Shown here: piece by piece, positions 1 to 6,919 of the stretch | Position numbering within the stretch: position 1 is the first letter of the stretch | Layout of the letters: each line of letters starts with the position of its first letter | Assembly: GCA_937926325.1 (NCBI GenBank) | Contig: CALAZQ010000322.1 | Location: 1 to 10,141, forward strand | Reading direction: 5' to 3' | Source: an uncultured Planctomycetaceae bacterium | Lineage (GTDB): Bacteria; Planctomycetota; Planctomycetia; Pirellulales; UBA1268 | DNA: 10,141 bases | Notes under the pieces: generated by a model | What the model was told of the DNA's origin: nothing | What the model saw: the letters and a program-made list of their open reading frames with translations, nothing else | Databases searched by the model: none | Made by a program: the position numbers and the translations under genes

Positions 1-10
1 CTGCCGTCAC
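1..10 (-). CDS. Possible start of the next transporter gene (LivF expected)
   Basis: A GTG at 8-10 overlaps the TGA of the livG-like gene as GTGA and continues as Met-Thr-Ala to the edge. The two earlier junctions in the cluster overlap the same way, and HAAT clusters usually end with livF, the second ATPase. No clear Shine-Dalgarno precedes it and only three codons are visible, so this is a prediction from context. Confidence 0.3.
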
Positions 11-1239
11 CGATCGAGTGGAATCATCCGATCACAGATGGCGGTCAACGGCCCGGCGGTCGAGGCTGTCAGCAGCAGCGTGACCTGCTGCTGCCGGACG
101 GCGGTCAGCAGGTCGGCCAACGACTGCTGCTCAGCCGCGGTGAGCCCGGCCTCGGGCTCATCGACCAGCAGCAGCCGGGGGCCGATCGCCAGGGCCCGGG
201 CAAGCTCGAGCCGCCGCCGGTCTGCCAACGACAGGTCGACCGCCAGCTGCTGCCGTCGGCTGTCGAGGCCGACGAAGGCAAGCAGCTCGGCGGTTCGGTC
301 GGCTGCCCCACGTGACCACCAGTGCCGCCAGCCTGAAGCGGCGGCAGCCTGTTCAGCGGCAACCAATACGTTTTCCTCGGCTGTCAGCGCGGGAAAGATC
401 CGTGGCTGCCGAAAGGTACGGGCCACGCCGCCACGGGCAGCGACCTCTGGCGAACGCCGGCCCTGCTGCCAGATCGCAACCGCCATGGCGATACCGAGGA
501 GCATGCCGCCACCCAACGCGGTCCAGCCTCGGAGCCTGACCGACCGCTTGCCGGCGGCGAGCCGGTCGAGCGTTGCCGCGTCGAGCGGCAACAGCCGGCG
601 GGGCTCGTTGGCATCGCCTACAAGGTCGCTCAAATCGGGGACGGTCGCCGGACCGATGCGACGGGCGGTCACTGCTGCCTGCAGCTGGTTCCGCAGTTCG
701 CGGGCCTCATCCAGCTCGCGGCGAACCGCCAGCACCGCGCGGCCATCAGCGGTGACGATCCGCCAGTGATCGGCCAGCGGGTCGATGGCCAGCTCGGCCC
801 GAAAATAGCTGCGGAGGCGGCTGGCAAAGGTTGCCGGCGTGAATGGTTCGTCGACTGCCAGCCCTCGTTTCACAACTGCCAGCCAGAGGCTATCGACATC
901 GACTGCCGCGGCCGCGGTCAGCAGGCCGATGAGCAGACCGCTGGTCAGCACGAGCCAGAAGGTGGCCGCCGTGAACGACCGCTTGAGACGGTGCCCGTCG
1001 AGACGCACCGAGCCCGAGCTGGCAGTCCGCAGACCACCGATGCAGTCGAGAATCGCTGCCTTGCCGGTGTGCCCGAGCCCGAGCAGGGCGACGGCCTCGC
1101 CTTCAGCAACATCAAGTTCAAGCTGTCGCACGGGGACGGTCGAGCCGACCCTGACCGTCAGCCGATCGACGTCGAGCAGGGGAATGTCGGCTGAAGCCGC
1201 TGCCCCACCACGACGGAAACCGGACTGCCAGCGGCTCAT
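7..1239 (-). CDS. LivG-like ABC pseudo-ATPase with inserted two-TM domain
   Basis: A 410-residue protein in the position of LivG, the ATPase of a HAAT importer. Residues 20-85 and 263-410 align with a LivG domain: Walker A region GLGHTGKA (54-61), GSVRLDG (76-82), SPEVAARGGVARTF (263-276), PALTAEENV (283-291), Walker B LLLVDEPEAGL (356-366) and ICDRMIPLD (401-409). Between them lie about 177 extra residues with hydrophobic segments at about 91-113 and 239-258. Basic residues (KR at 86-87, RR at 261-262) sit on the expected cytoplasmic side of both. Catalytic positions are changed: A-loop aromatic is Val31, Walker A Thr/Ser is Ala61, Q-loop Gln is Arg277, signature LSGGQ is LSLAD (336-340), and the H-loop EHD is AST (392-394). 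The start ATG overlaps the livM stop (ATGA). I infer little or no ATP hydrolysis and a structural, anchoring or regulatory role. No in-frame stop suggests a functional gene rather than a pseudogene. Confidence 0.85.
   Translation of the reverse strand: MSRWQSGFRRGGAAASADIPLLDVDRLTVRVGSTVPVRQLELDVAEGEAVALLGLGHTGKAAILDCIGGLRTASSGSVRLDGHRLKRSFTAATFWLVLTSGLLIGLLTAAAAVDVDSLWLAVVKRGLAVDEPFTPATFASRLRSYFRAELAIDPLADHWRIVTADGRAVLAVRRELDEARELRNQLQAAVTARRIGPATVPDLSDLVGDANEPRRLLPLDAATLDRLAAGKRSVRLRGWTALGGGMLLGIAMAVAIWQQGRRSPEVAARGGVARTFRQPRIFPALTAEENVLVAAEQAAAASGWRHWWSRGAADRTAELLAFVGLDSRRQQLAVDLSLADRRRLELARALAIGPRLLLVDEPEAGLTAAEQQSLADLLTAVRQQQVTLLLTASTAGPLTAICDRMIPLDR
454..984 (-). other. Inserted TM - extracytoplasmic - TM domain inside the LivG-like protein
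   Basis: These bases encode about residues 86-262. The flanking LivG sequence is complete on both sides, so this is an addition rather than a replacement. Order: basic stop KR, TM1 (AATFWLVLTSGLLIGLL, about 91-113), about 125 residues predicted outside the membrane (114-238), TM2 (WTALGGGMLLGIAMAVAIW, 239-257), then basic QQGRR. The middle contains WRIVTADGRAVLAV (159-172), which resembles a two-strand hairpin, followed by a charged helix with heptad-like spacing (about 173-194), then a Pro/Leu/Asp-rich part. I do not recognise the fold. No flanking direct repeat or composition change marks it as a recent insertion. Confidence 0.75.
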
Positions 1240-2318
1240 CGGTGGGACTCCCGCAGTTCGGTGACCAGGCGGCGGGAGGGGAGCAGTCCCTCGGGCCGGA
1301 ATCGCATCATCGCAATCAGAGCGAGCCCAACCAGCGCCAGCCGCCAGCTGCCCACCGTCAGCGGGCCGGCAGCCGAGGCCGCCGGTTGGAGCTGCTGCAG
1401 CCAGGCATCAGCGGCGGGAATCACCACGATGTCGAGCCCAAACAGGATGCCGACCCCCAGCAGAATGCCCGGCAGGCTGCCCAGACCGCCGAGGATGACG
1501 GCACAGAGCACCGCCACCGACCGGCCAAAGCCATAGCTGTGGGGATCGCCGGTCGTGCCGAGGTTGGCTGCCGAAAGGCAGCCGGCCAGCCCGGTGATCG
1601 CGGCCGCGATGGCGAATGCCGAAAGTCGGACCTGGGTGGTGGAGATTCCGACCGTGGCAGCCGCGACTGGATCCTCTCGAAAGGCGATCCAGCCGCGGCC
1701 GACCGCCGACCGCTCAAGGCCGCGGAGAAAAAGCACCACGGCAACCAGACAGGCAAGGGCCAGGAAATAGAACCAGCGGGGATCAACCACAAACGCCCGG
1801 CCGAGGTCGATACCGGCCAGGGTCAGCCCTGCCCCCGGGGGCGGAACCGAGCTGAGCCCCTGCATGCCTCCCGTAATCTGCTCGAGGTTGCCCAGCAGCG
1901 CCCGAACCACTTCACCAAAGCCGAGCGTGACGACGGCCAGTGAATCACTCCGCAGACGGAGGGTTGCCGCCGCCAGCAGACTCCCGACCGCGGCCGTGAT
2001 CAGGATGCTGATCACCAGAGCCGGCAGAAAGCCGATTTCCAGCGGGTTGGTCGGCACTGTCAGGATGGCCAGGAGCAGGCCACCGATTCCCATGAAGGCG
2101 GCGATACCCAGATGAAGAAGGCCGGCCAGCCCGACAACAACATTGAGGCCGAGGGCGGCGATACAGAGGATCAGTACCGATGTCAGCGGGCCGCCGATGC
2201 CGCCAAAGGCATCGGCCAGTGCCCACGGCGCGAGGGCCAGCAGGCCGAAAGTCGGCACCTCCCAGCGCCGGGCCAGCCAGCGTAAAAGACCGGACAGATG
2301 CAGCTTGCCAGCCGTCAT
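1236..2318 (-). CDS. livM: LivM-type ABC permease (branched-chain amino acid/HAAT family)
   Basis: A 360-residue integral membrane permease, expected to pair with LivH. Landmarks: LGLNVVVGLAGLLHLGIAAFMGIGG (56-80, only partly quoted by family), LRLRSDSLAVVTLGFGEVVR (120-139), ITGGMQGL (148-155), a canonical coupling loop GRGWIAFREDPVAAATVGI (207-225), ILGGLGSLPG (275-284) and MMRFRPEGLLPSRR (337-350). The ATG at 2316-2318 is preceded by a strong AGGGAGG ribosome binding site and overlaps the livH stop by ATGA. The frame runs further upstream inside livH, but that stretch is Arg/Cys-rich, lacks membrane character and is not a real N-terminus. The 3' end overlaps the livG-like start, again by ATGA. 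Unlike LivH, its ATPase-docking loop is normal, so it should engage a conventional nucleotide-binding subunit. Confidence 0.93.
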   Translation of the reverse strand: MTAGKLHLSGLLRWLARRWEVPTFGLLALAPWALADAFGGIGGPLTSVLILCIAALGLNVVVGLAGLLHLGIAAFMGIGGLLLAILTVPTNPLEIGFLPALVISILITAAVGSLLAAATLRLRSDSLAVVTLGFGEVVRALLGNLEQITGGMQGLSSVPPPGAGLTLAGIDLGRAFVVDPRWFYFLALACLVAVVLFLRGLERSAVGRGWIAFREDPVAAATVGISTTQVRLSAFAIAAAITGLAGCLSAANLGTTGDPHSYGFGRSVAVLCAVILGGLGSLPGILLGVGILFGLDIVVIPAADAWLQQLQPAASAAGPLTVGSWRLALVGLALIAMMRFRPEGLLPSRRLVTELRESHR

Positions 2319-3232
2319 GCCGCCCTCCCTGCTGCAACCGGACGGCCGAAGAGCCCCTGAGGCCGGAACGCCAGTACCACAATCAACATGAAAAAGACCG
2401 TGGCGACGGCCCAGCGGGGGCCTACAAGAGCAACCGAGGCAGCCCGCACCAGCCCCACCAGCAGCCCGCCGACAATGGCCCCCGGCACACTGCCGATGCC
2501 CCCCAACACGGCAGCCGAAAGGGCGTAGAGCCCGGTCTGGTAGCCAAGCTGATAGTTGACGGTGGTGGCATGGATGCCGGCAGCGACGCTGGCGAGCCCA
2601 CCGAGAAAACCGCCGAGAAAAAACGTCGCGGTAATAAATCGCTCGGGGCCGCTCGTCCGGCTCGAGGCCCGGGCGACGGCGGCAACCGACCGCAGCGAGC
2701 GGCCAAAACCGGTCCGTCGCAGCAGCACCGACAGACCGACAAAGGCGGGCAGCACGATCGCCAACACGAGCAGGTCGCCAGTCGGCAGCCAAACCCCGGC
2801 CGCCAGTCGATCACCGGTCATCACCGCCTCGGGAAAGGCCTGATCGGTCGGACCGATCCAGAGGAGGCCGACATTCATCAGGATGAACGAGACACCGACG
2901 GCCGAAACCAACAGCGTCAGGGGCGGGGCCTGCCGCAGCGGCCGATAGATGACGCGGTCAATCAACACATTCAGGCCGCCGCAGAACAGCCCACAGCAAA
3001 GGGCGACCAGCATGACCAGCAGCGACCCGGCCACCGGCTCCAGCGGCAGTGGACCGGCCAACGCCAGGAGCGTGACGGCCAGGCAACCGCCCAGCATCAC
3101 CACATCACCATGGGCAAAGTGGATCAGGCCGACCGTACCGTAGACCAGTGTGTAGCCGACAGCGATGAGACCGAGGATGCCACCGCTGGTCAGGCCGATG
3201 AGACACTGGTGGAGGAACGAGGCGAGGGTCAC
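2315..3232 (-). CDS. livH: LivH-type ABC permease (branched-chain amino acid/HAAT family)
   Basis: A 305-residue integral membrane permease, one half of the transmembrane pore. Landmarks of the LivH family are GYTLVYGTVGLIHFAHGD (26-43), YRPLR (96-100), AAVLGGIGSVPGA (240-252) and the C-terminal LAFRPQGLFG (287-296), with about eight hydrophobic segments between. The start is GTG at 3230-3232; no better start is in frame and the N-terminus lines up with family members, but no good Shine-Dalgarno is visible. The cytoplasmic coupling loop after FGRSLRSVA (176-184) is degenerate: the usual acidic/Ala-rich helix ending in a Leu-Met-Gly-Ile type motif is replaced by VARASSRTSGPER, about one residue shorter. 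That loop normally docks on the ATPase subunit. The stop overlaps the livM start by ATGA, so translation is probably coupled. The symbol reflects family, not proven substrate. Confidence 0.92.
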   Translation of the reverse strand: MTLASFLHQCLIGLTSGGILGLIAVGYTLVYGTVGLIHFAHGDVVMLGGCLAVTLLALAGPLPLEPVAGSLLVMLVALCCGLFCGGLNVLIDRVIYRPLRQAPPLTLLVSAVGVSFILMNVGLLWIGPTDQAFPEAVMTGDRLAAGVWLPTGDLLVLAIVLPAFVGLSVLLRRTGFGRSLRSVAAVARASSRTSGPERFITATFFLGGFLGGLASVAAGIHATTVNYQLGYQTGLYALSAAVLGGIGSVPGAIVGGLLVGLVRAASVALVGPRWAVATVFFMLIVVLAFRPQGLFGRPVAAGRAA

Positions 3233-3285
3233 GCGGCAGTCACAACTAGCGAGCGGTGTTTGGCAGGGTTTCGGTGCTGCGAGTC

Positions 3286-4521
3286 TTACCCACCATCAGG
3301 CCCGCCGCCCATGCCAGTTGCGGGAATCGTCTCTTCATAGACGAATCGGCCGTTCCGGACCACGCTCACCGACAGTTCTCGCCGGGTCGTGTCGCCATTG
3401 GCATCGACGCTCCAGCGACCAAGCACGCCGTCGAAGTCGGTCATTGCCAAAGCGGCTGCGGTGATTGCCTTCCGGTCCCGGCTGGCGGCCGCCGCGATGG
3501 CCCGCAGCACGACGCCTGCCGCCTCATACCCACAGAAGGCAGCGGGTTCAGGCAGGCTGCCATACCGCTGCTTGTAGGCGGCGGCGAAGGCGGCCCCGCG
3601 GATCGTGGGACGGTCGGGGGAGGGACCGCCGAAGGTGGCAAAGCACCGCCCTTCGACCGCCGCCGGGCCCGCGGCATCGATGAAGGCCTGATTGAGGCAG
3701 CCATCGGGAACGAGCAGCACCGCCTCGCAGCCGGCAGCCGCCAGATCGCGGGCAAGCTGGCCACCCTTCGACTGTGTGCTGCCACCGAAATAGATCAGGT
3801 CGGGGTCGGCGGCCACGATCGCGGTGACAAACGAACGGAACTCGGTGGCCTGCGGATCGATCGACGCGTGGGAGAGCACAGCCATGCCCCGCTGTCGGCA
3901 GCGATCAGCGAACAGGCTGGCAACCCCACGGCCGTAGACGCCGCCATCATCGACCACGCAGACCCGCCGCAGGCCACGGCCGAAGGCCCAGTCGGCGGCC
4001 AGTGGCCCCTGGACATCATCGGCGGGGATCACGCGGACATAGTTGAGCCGGCCGGAAGGCCGATAGATTGCCGGCTCTCCCTGGAGCCCGAGGCCCGGCT
4101 TGGTCAGGCCCACGGCGGTGTTGGCTGGTGAGACCATCAGCAGGTCGGCGTAGTTGAGGATGGGGAGTGAGACGCGGGCTGCCGCCGAGTTGAGTGTTCC
4201 GATGACCGCCACGACCGCCGGGTCATGAACCGACCGCCGGGCATTGGCTGCCTCACCCTCGCTCGTCCAGCGACCGGCCGCCACCGAGGCATTGTCGAGG
4301 TCGAGGTATTTCACCCGGAAGGACCCGGCCCGGCCGCCAGCCTCATCGATGGCCAGCCGAATGCCACGAACAATCGCCTCGCTGGTCGGCCGTGCCGGCC
4401 CGGTCCGCGGCAGGCTGGAAACAATCACCACCTGATCCGGCGCTGTCGGCCGACAGCCGGCCAGCCCGAAGGTCAGCAAACACACCGTCGGCAGGATTCG
4501 TGATTGCCCCCAAAACGTCAT
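3286..4521 (-). CDS. LivK-type ABC transporter substrate-binding lipoprotein
   Basis: Extracytoplasmic binding protein of the branched-chain amino acid / amide (HAAT) family, type I periplasmic-binding fold, 411 residues. I chose the ATG at 4519-4521 because it gives a lipoprotein signal directly: a short polar N-terminus with Arg8, a hydrophobic core ILPTVCLLTFGL and lipobox LAGC with Cys23. An upstream in-frame ATG at 4609-4611 adds 30 basic residues partly encoded by the repeat. Family landmarks: VVIVSSLPRTGP (31-42), VIGTLNSAAARVSLPIL (106-122), SPAN (131-134), DDGGVYGRG (191-199), YEAAGVVLRAI (332-342) and a C-terminal DFDGVLGRWSVDANGD (362-377). The mature protein should be anchored by its acylated Cys and deliver ligand to the LivH/LivM permeases encoded 53 bases downstream. 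The substrate cannot be read from sequence; amino acids, amides, urea or other small polar solutes all occur in this family. Confidence 0.92.
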   Translation of the reverse strand: MTFWGQSRILPTVCLLTFGLAGCRPTAPDQVVIVSSLPRTGPARPTSEAIVRGIRLAIDEAGGRAGSFRVKYLDLDNASVAAGRWTSEGEAANARRSVHDPAVVAVIGTLNSAAARVSLPILNYADLLMVSPANTAVGLTKPGLGLQGEPAIYRPSGRLNYVRVIPADDVQGPLAADWAFGRGLRRVCVVDDGGVYGRGVASLFADRCRQRGMAVLSHASIDPQATEFRSFVTAIVAADPDLIYFGGSTQSKGGQLARDLAAAGCEAVLLVPDGCLNQAFIDAAGPAAVEGRCFATFGGPSPDRPTIRGAAFAAAYKQRYGSLPEPAAFCGYEAAGVVLRAIAAAASRDRKAITAAALAMTDFDGVLGRWSVDANGDTTRRELSVSVVRNGRFVYEETIPATGMGGGPDGG

Positions 4522-4621
4522 CAACGAGCCCACCCTTCTTCGTGCCCTTCGTGCCTTCGTGGTGAACTGTCCTCGAGCAACCGCCGTCCGCCGGGAATGT
4601 CTGCCATCCACCCCGCCGGTG
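4522..4621. other. Spacer between rlmL and the transporter cluster
   Basis: This 100-base gap is the longest non-coding stretch in the window. It carries three spaced copies of CACGAAG (minus strand) near the transporter end and an AAGGGTGGG purine run that can serve as the ribosome binding site for the substrate-binding protein. I see no convincing -35/-10 pair and no strong hairpin with a T-run, so whether the transporter has its own promoter or reads through from carB-rlmL is open. Confidence 0.6.
4538..4566 (-). repeat. Triple CACGAAG short tandem-like repeat
   Basis: On the minus strand, TTCAC is followed by three copies of CACGAAG at 4555-4561, 4547-4553 and 4538-4544, separated by G or GG. 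From memory, arrays of this kind (ACCACGAAGG-CACGAAGG) recur between genes in several environmental bacterial lineages, and their translation produces spurious Lys/Arg-rich peptides at protein starts. Here an ATG at 4609-4611 would read through the repeat as FTTKARRARRR in front of a proper lipoprotein signal, which argues that the repeat is not coding. Its function is unknown. Confidence 0.7.
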
Positions 4622-6865
4622 TCACGGCCGCTTCACCAGCCGCCAAGACCGGTGGATGCGGGCGTTGCGAAAATCTTCGGGGATCGTCTGCCGGGTGATC
4701 TCCCGGATGGCGTACCGTCGGGCCAGCCGGTCGTCGTCAAGTCTGAACCGGCGGAAGTTGGTTGAAAAGTAGACCACACCTTCAGCCGCAAGATTGTCAG
4801 CCACCAGCTCGAGCAGATCGGCATGGTCCCGCTGCACATCCCAGTCGGTGGCCGCCTTGGCCGACCGCGAATAGGTGGGCGGGTCGACCACCACCAGATC
4901 GAACGGCTCGCCGCCCCGCCTGAGCCGATGCTCAAGGAAAGCCCGGGCATCGTCCCGGACGAGCTCATGCCGCCGGCGATCGACGAAGCCGTTGGCCGCC
5001 AGGTTTCGCCGGGTCCAGTCGAGATAGGTGTTGGAAAGATCGAGGCTGGTGGTCGTTGCCGCCTTTCCCGCCGCCGCCGCCACCGAGAAGCTGCCGGTGT
5101 AGCAGAAGAGATTGAGCAGCCGCCGGCCGGCCGCCTCACCCCGAACCAGGGCCCGGGTGGGCCGATGATCGAGGAACAGCCCGGTGTCGAGATAGTCGGA
5201 CAGATTGACCTCAAACTGCAGGCCGGCCTCCGCGACGGCGAGCGTCGCCTGCCGGTCATCGACCTTTTCGTACTGCCCGCCCGCCCGCTGCCGGCGACGG
5301 GTCTTGAGAAAGACCCGGTCGGCCGCGACGCCCAGTTCGGCGGCGGCCGCCTCGACCATGCGGTCGAGCCAGACGTCATGTTCGATCGCCGTCCGGTCGT
5401 GGGGCCGCTCGTACTCAGCCGCATGGAGATAGTCGCCGTAGCGGTCGATCACGAGCGGAATCTCGGGGATGTCGCGGTCATAGAGCCGATAGGCCTCGAT
5501 CCCCTGCCGGCGGGCCCAGCGGCCCAGATGCTTGGCCCGCTTTGCCAATCGTCGGCGAAAGTCACCGAGCTGGTCGGCCACCGTGCGGCCCGCTGCCGGG
5601 AGATGTGCCGAGTCGGGAACAGCGGCAGCCGTTCCCCCCGGCTCTGCCTCAGCGGGTGACGGCGGTGGCTCTGTCCGCTGTCGCACGACCAGCTCGACCA
5701 GCCGGCAGTCGATCGGCCCGTTGGCCAGCGGCAGCCGGCGATGAGGCTTGAGGCCGATCGCCTTGGCCGTGGCAGCGGGGGCGAGGACTGCCGCCCGCCA
5801 GCCGCCGCACCTGAGCTTGAGCCAGTCCCCCAGCCGGCGAAAGATCGCCGCCGCCCGGGCCACCGGCAGCCGCTCGCCGTACGGTGGATTGGTCACGATC
5901 AGCCCCGGCTCAGCCGTCGGCACCACCTCCTCAAAGTGCCGCTGCTCGACGGTGATGAAGTCAGCCAGCCCCGCTGCTGCTGCCGATTCCCGCGCGGCGG
6001 CGACCGCGGCCGGGTCGAGGTCGCTGGCTTGAAAGCGACCGGCTGGTTCGACGACCCGAGCCTCCAGCTCAGCCACAATCCGCGCTGCCAGCTGGCGGTC
6101 GCAGTCGGCGAAGCGAAAGAAGCCATGGCCCTTCCGTCGGGCTCGCAGCAGTCCCGGCGCGATGCCGGCGGCCTGCGTGGCGGCCTCGATCACCAGCGTG
6201 CCAGAGCCGCAGAAGGGATCGAGCAGCGGCTCCCCCGGCTGCCAGCCAGCCAGGCCGAGGATGCCGGCGGCCAGCACCTCCGACAGGGGCGCCTCGACCT
6301 TGCCCTGCCGCCAGCCCCGCTGATGCAGCGACTGGCCGGCGGCATCGCGGAAGAGCGTCGCCGTGCCGCCAGCCAGATGCAACGCCAGCCGCAGGCTCGC
6401 CCCGTGCAGCTGCACATTCGGCCGCCGACCGGTCGCCGCCCGCAGCCGGTCGACGACAGCATCCTTGACCACCTGTGCGGCGTAGAGTGAGTGACTGACA
6501 AAGCTGTCGTGGACAACCGCGTCGACCCGCAGGGTCTGGGTCGGCTTGAGCTGGGCCGGCCAATCGATACTGGCCACAGCCCCGTAGAGCGACTCGGGCG
6601 AATCGACCGCAAACCTTCCCAGCGGCTCGAGCACCCGGATGGCGGTGCGGCTTTCCAGGACCGCCCGGTAGAGCGTCTCGGTGCTGCCCGAAAACTCGAC
6701 GGTGCGGCGGCCGACCCGCAGCTCAGTGCCTCCGGCTGCCTCAAGCTCAGCCGCCAGCAGCCACTCCAAACCGTCGAGGGTCCGGGCGGTCAGTCGCGGC
6801 GGCTCATCTGCCGCAGCAGGCAGCAACGGCCGCGGCGCAGGGGGCTGTTCAGGAAAGGATGGCAT
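4622..6865 (-). CDS. rlmL: Fused 23S rRNA methyltransferase RlmKL (m2G2445 / m7G2069)
   Basis: A 747-residue bifunctional SAM-dependent methyltransferase. By family knowledge the N-terminal RlmL part makes m2G2445 and the C-terminal RlmK part m7G2069 of 23S rRNA (E. coli numbering) during 50S assembly. In order: a THUMP-like region (about 25-165), the RlmL Rossmann domain with motif I LLDPFCGSGTL (214-224) and catalytic NPPYGER (326-332), a Pro/Ala/Glu-rich linker (about 397-428) that probably separates the two enzymes, then RlmK with LFLDHRPTR (563-571), SAM motif LLNLFCYTG (583-591) and VVVDPPTYSRS (658-668). The protein is slightly longer than the roughly 700 residues of E. coli RlmKL, mainly from the N-terminal tail and linker. 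The ATG at 6863-6865 is preceded by a GAGGGG Shine-Dalgarno-like stretch. With a 54-base gap it probably follows carB in one transcript, though the two have no known functional link. Confidence 0.96.
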   Translation of the reverse strand: MPSFPEQPPAPRPLLPAAADEPPRLTARTLDGLEWLLAAELEAAGGTELRVGRRTVEFSGSTETLYRAVLESRTAIRVLEPLGRFAVDSPESLYGAVASIDWPAQLKPTQTLRVDAVVHDSFVSHSLYAAQVVKDAVVDRLRAATGRRPNVQLHGASLRLALHLAGGTATLFRDAAGQSLHQRGWRQGKVEAPLSEVLAAGILGLAGWQPGEPLLDPFCGSGTLVIEAATQAAGIAPGLLRARRKGHGFFRFADCDRQLAARIVAELEARVVEPAGRFQASDLDPAAVAAARESAAAAGLADFITVEQRHFEEVVPTAEPGLIVTNPPYGERLPVARAAAIFRRLGDWLKLRCGGWRAAVLAPAATAKAIGLKPHRRLPLANGPIDCRLVELVVRQRTEPPPSPAEAEPGGTAAAVPDSAHLPAAGRTVADQLGDFRRRLAKRAKHLGRWARRQGIEAYRLYDRDIPEIPLVIDRYGDYLHAAEYERPHDRTAIEHDVWLDRMVEAAAAELGVAADRVFLKTRRRQRAGGQYEKVDDRQATLAVAEAGLQFEVNLSDYLDTGLFLDHRPTRALVRGEAAGRRLLNLFCYTGSFSVAAAAGKAATTTSLDLSNTYLDWTRRNLAANGFVDRRRHELVRDDARAFLEHRLRRGGEPFDLVVVDPPTYSRSAKAATDWDVQRDHADLLELVADNLAAEGVVYFSTNFRRFRLDDDRLARRYAIREITRQTIPEDFRNARIHRSWRLVKRP

Positions 6866-6919
6866 ACGCCCCTCGCGGCTGTCCGCTCCATCGACTCGCA
6901 GGCGGTCGGACTGATCGCA

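Noticed and set aside
454..984. The LivG insert as a mobile element or intein.
   Set aside because: No transposase, target duplication or intein splice motifs are visible, and the codon and base use match the surroundings.
2633..2707. Possible compensated frameshift explaining the odd LivH loop.
   Set aside because: Neither alternative frame gives the family coupling-loop motif, so I treat the loop as genuinely divergent.
2319..2792. Upstream extension of the LivM frame inside livH (would give a 518-residue protein).
   Set aside because: The extra 158 residues are Arg/Cys-rich and non-hydrophobic, while the ATG at 2316-2318 has a strong AGGGAGG site and the ATGA overlap.
2180..3340. Plus-strand open frame of 386 codons opposite livH.
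   Set aside because: Gln/His/Arg/Gly-rich with no membrane or enzyme motifs; a GC-driven shadow of a convincing permease gene.
4522..4611. Upstream start of the substrate-binding protein adding 30 residues.
   Set aside because: The extension is basic, partly encoded by the CACGAAG repeat, and would block the lipoprotein signal that begins at the ATG at 4519-4521.
6866..6919. GTCCG/CGGAC inverted pair in the carB-rlmL gap as a terminator.
   Set aside because: Only five base pairs around a loop of about 21 bases and no T-run; not enough to call a terminator.
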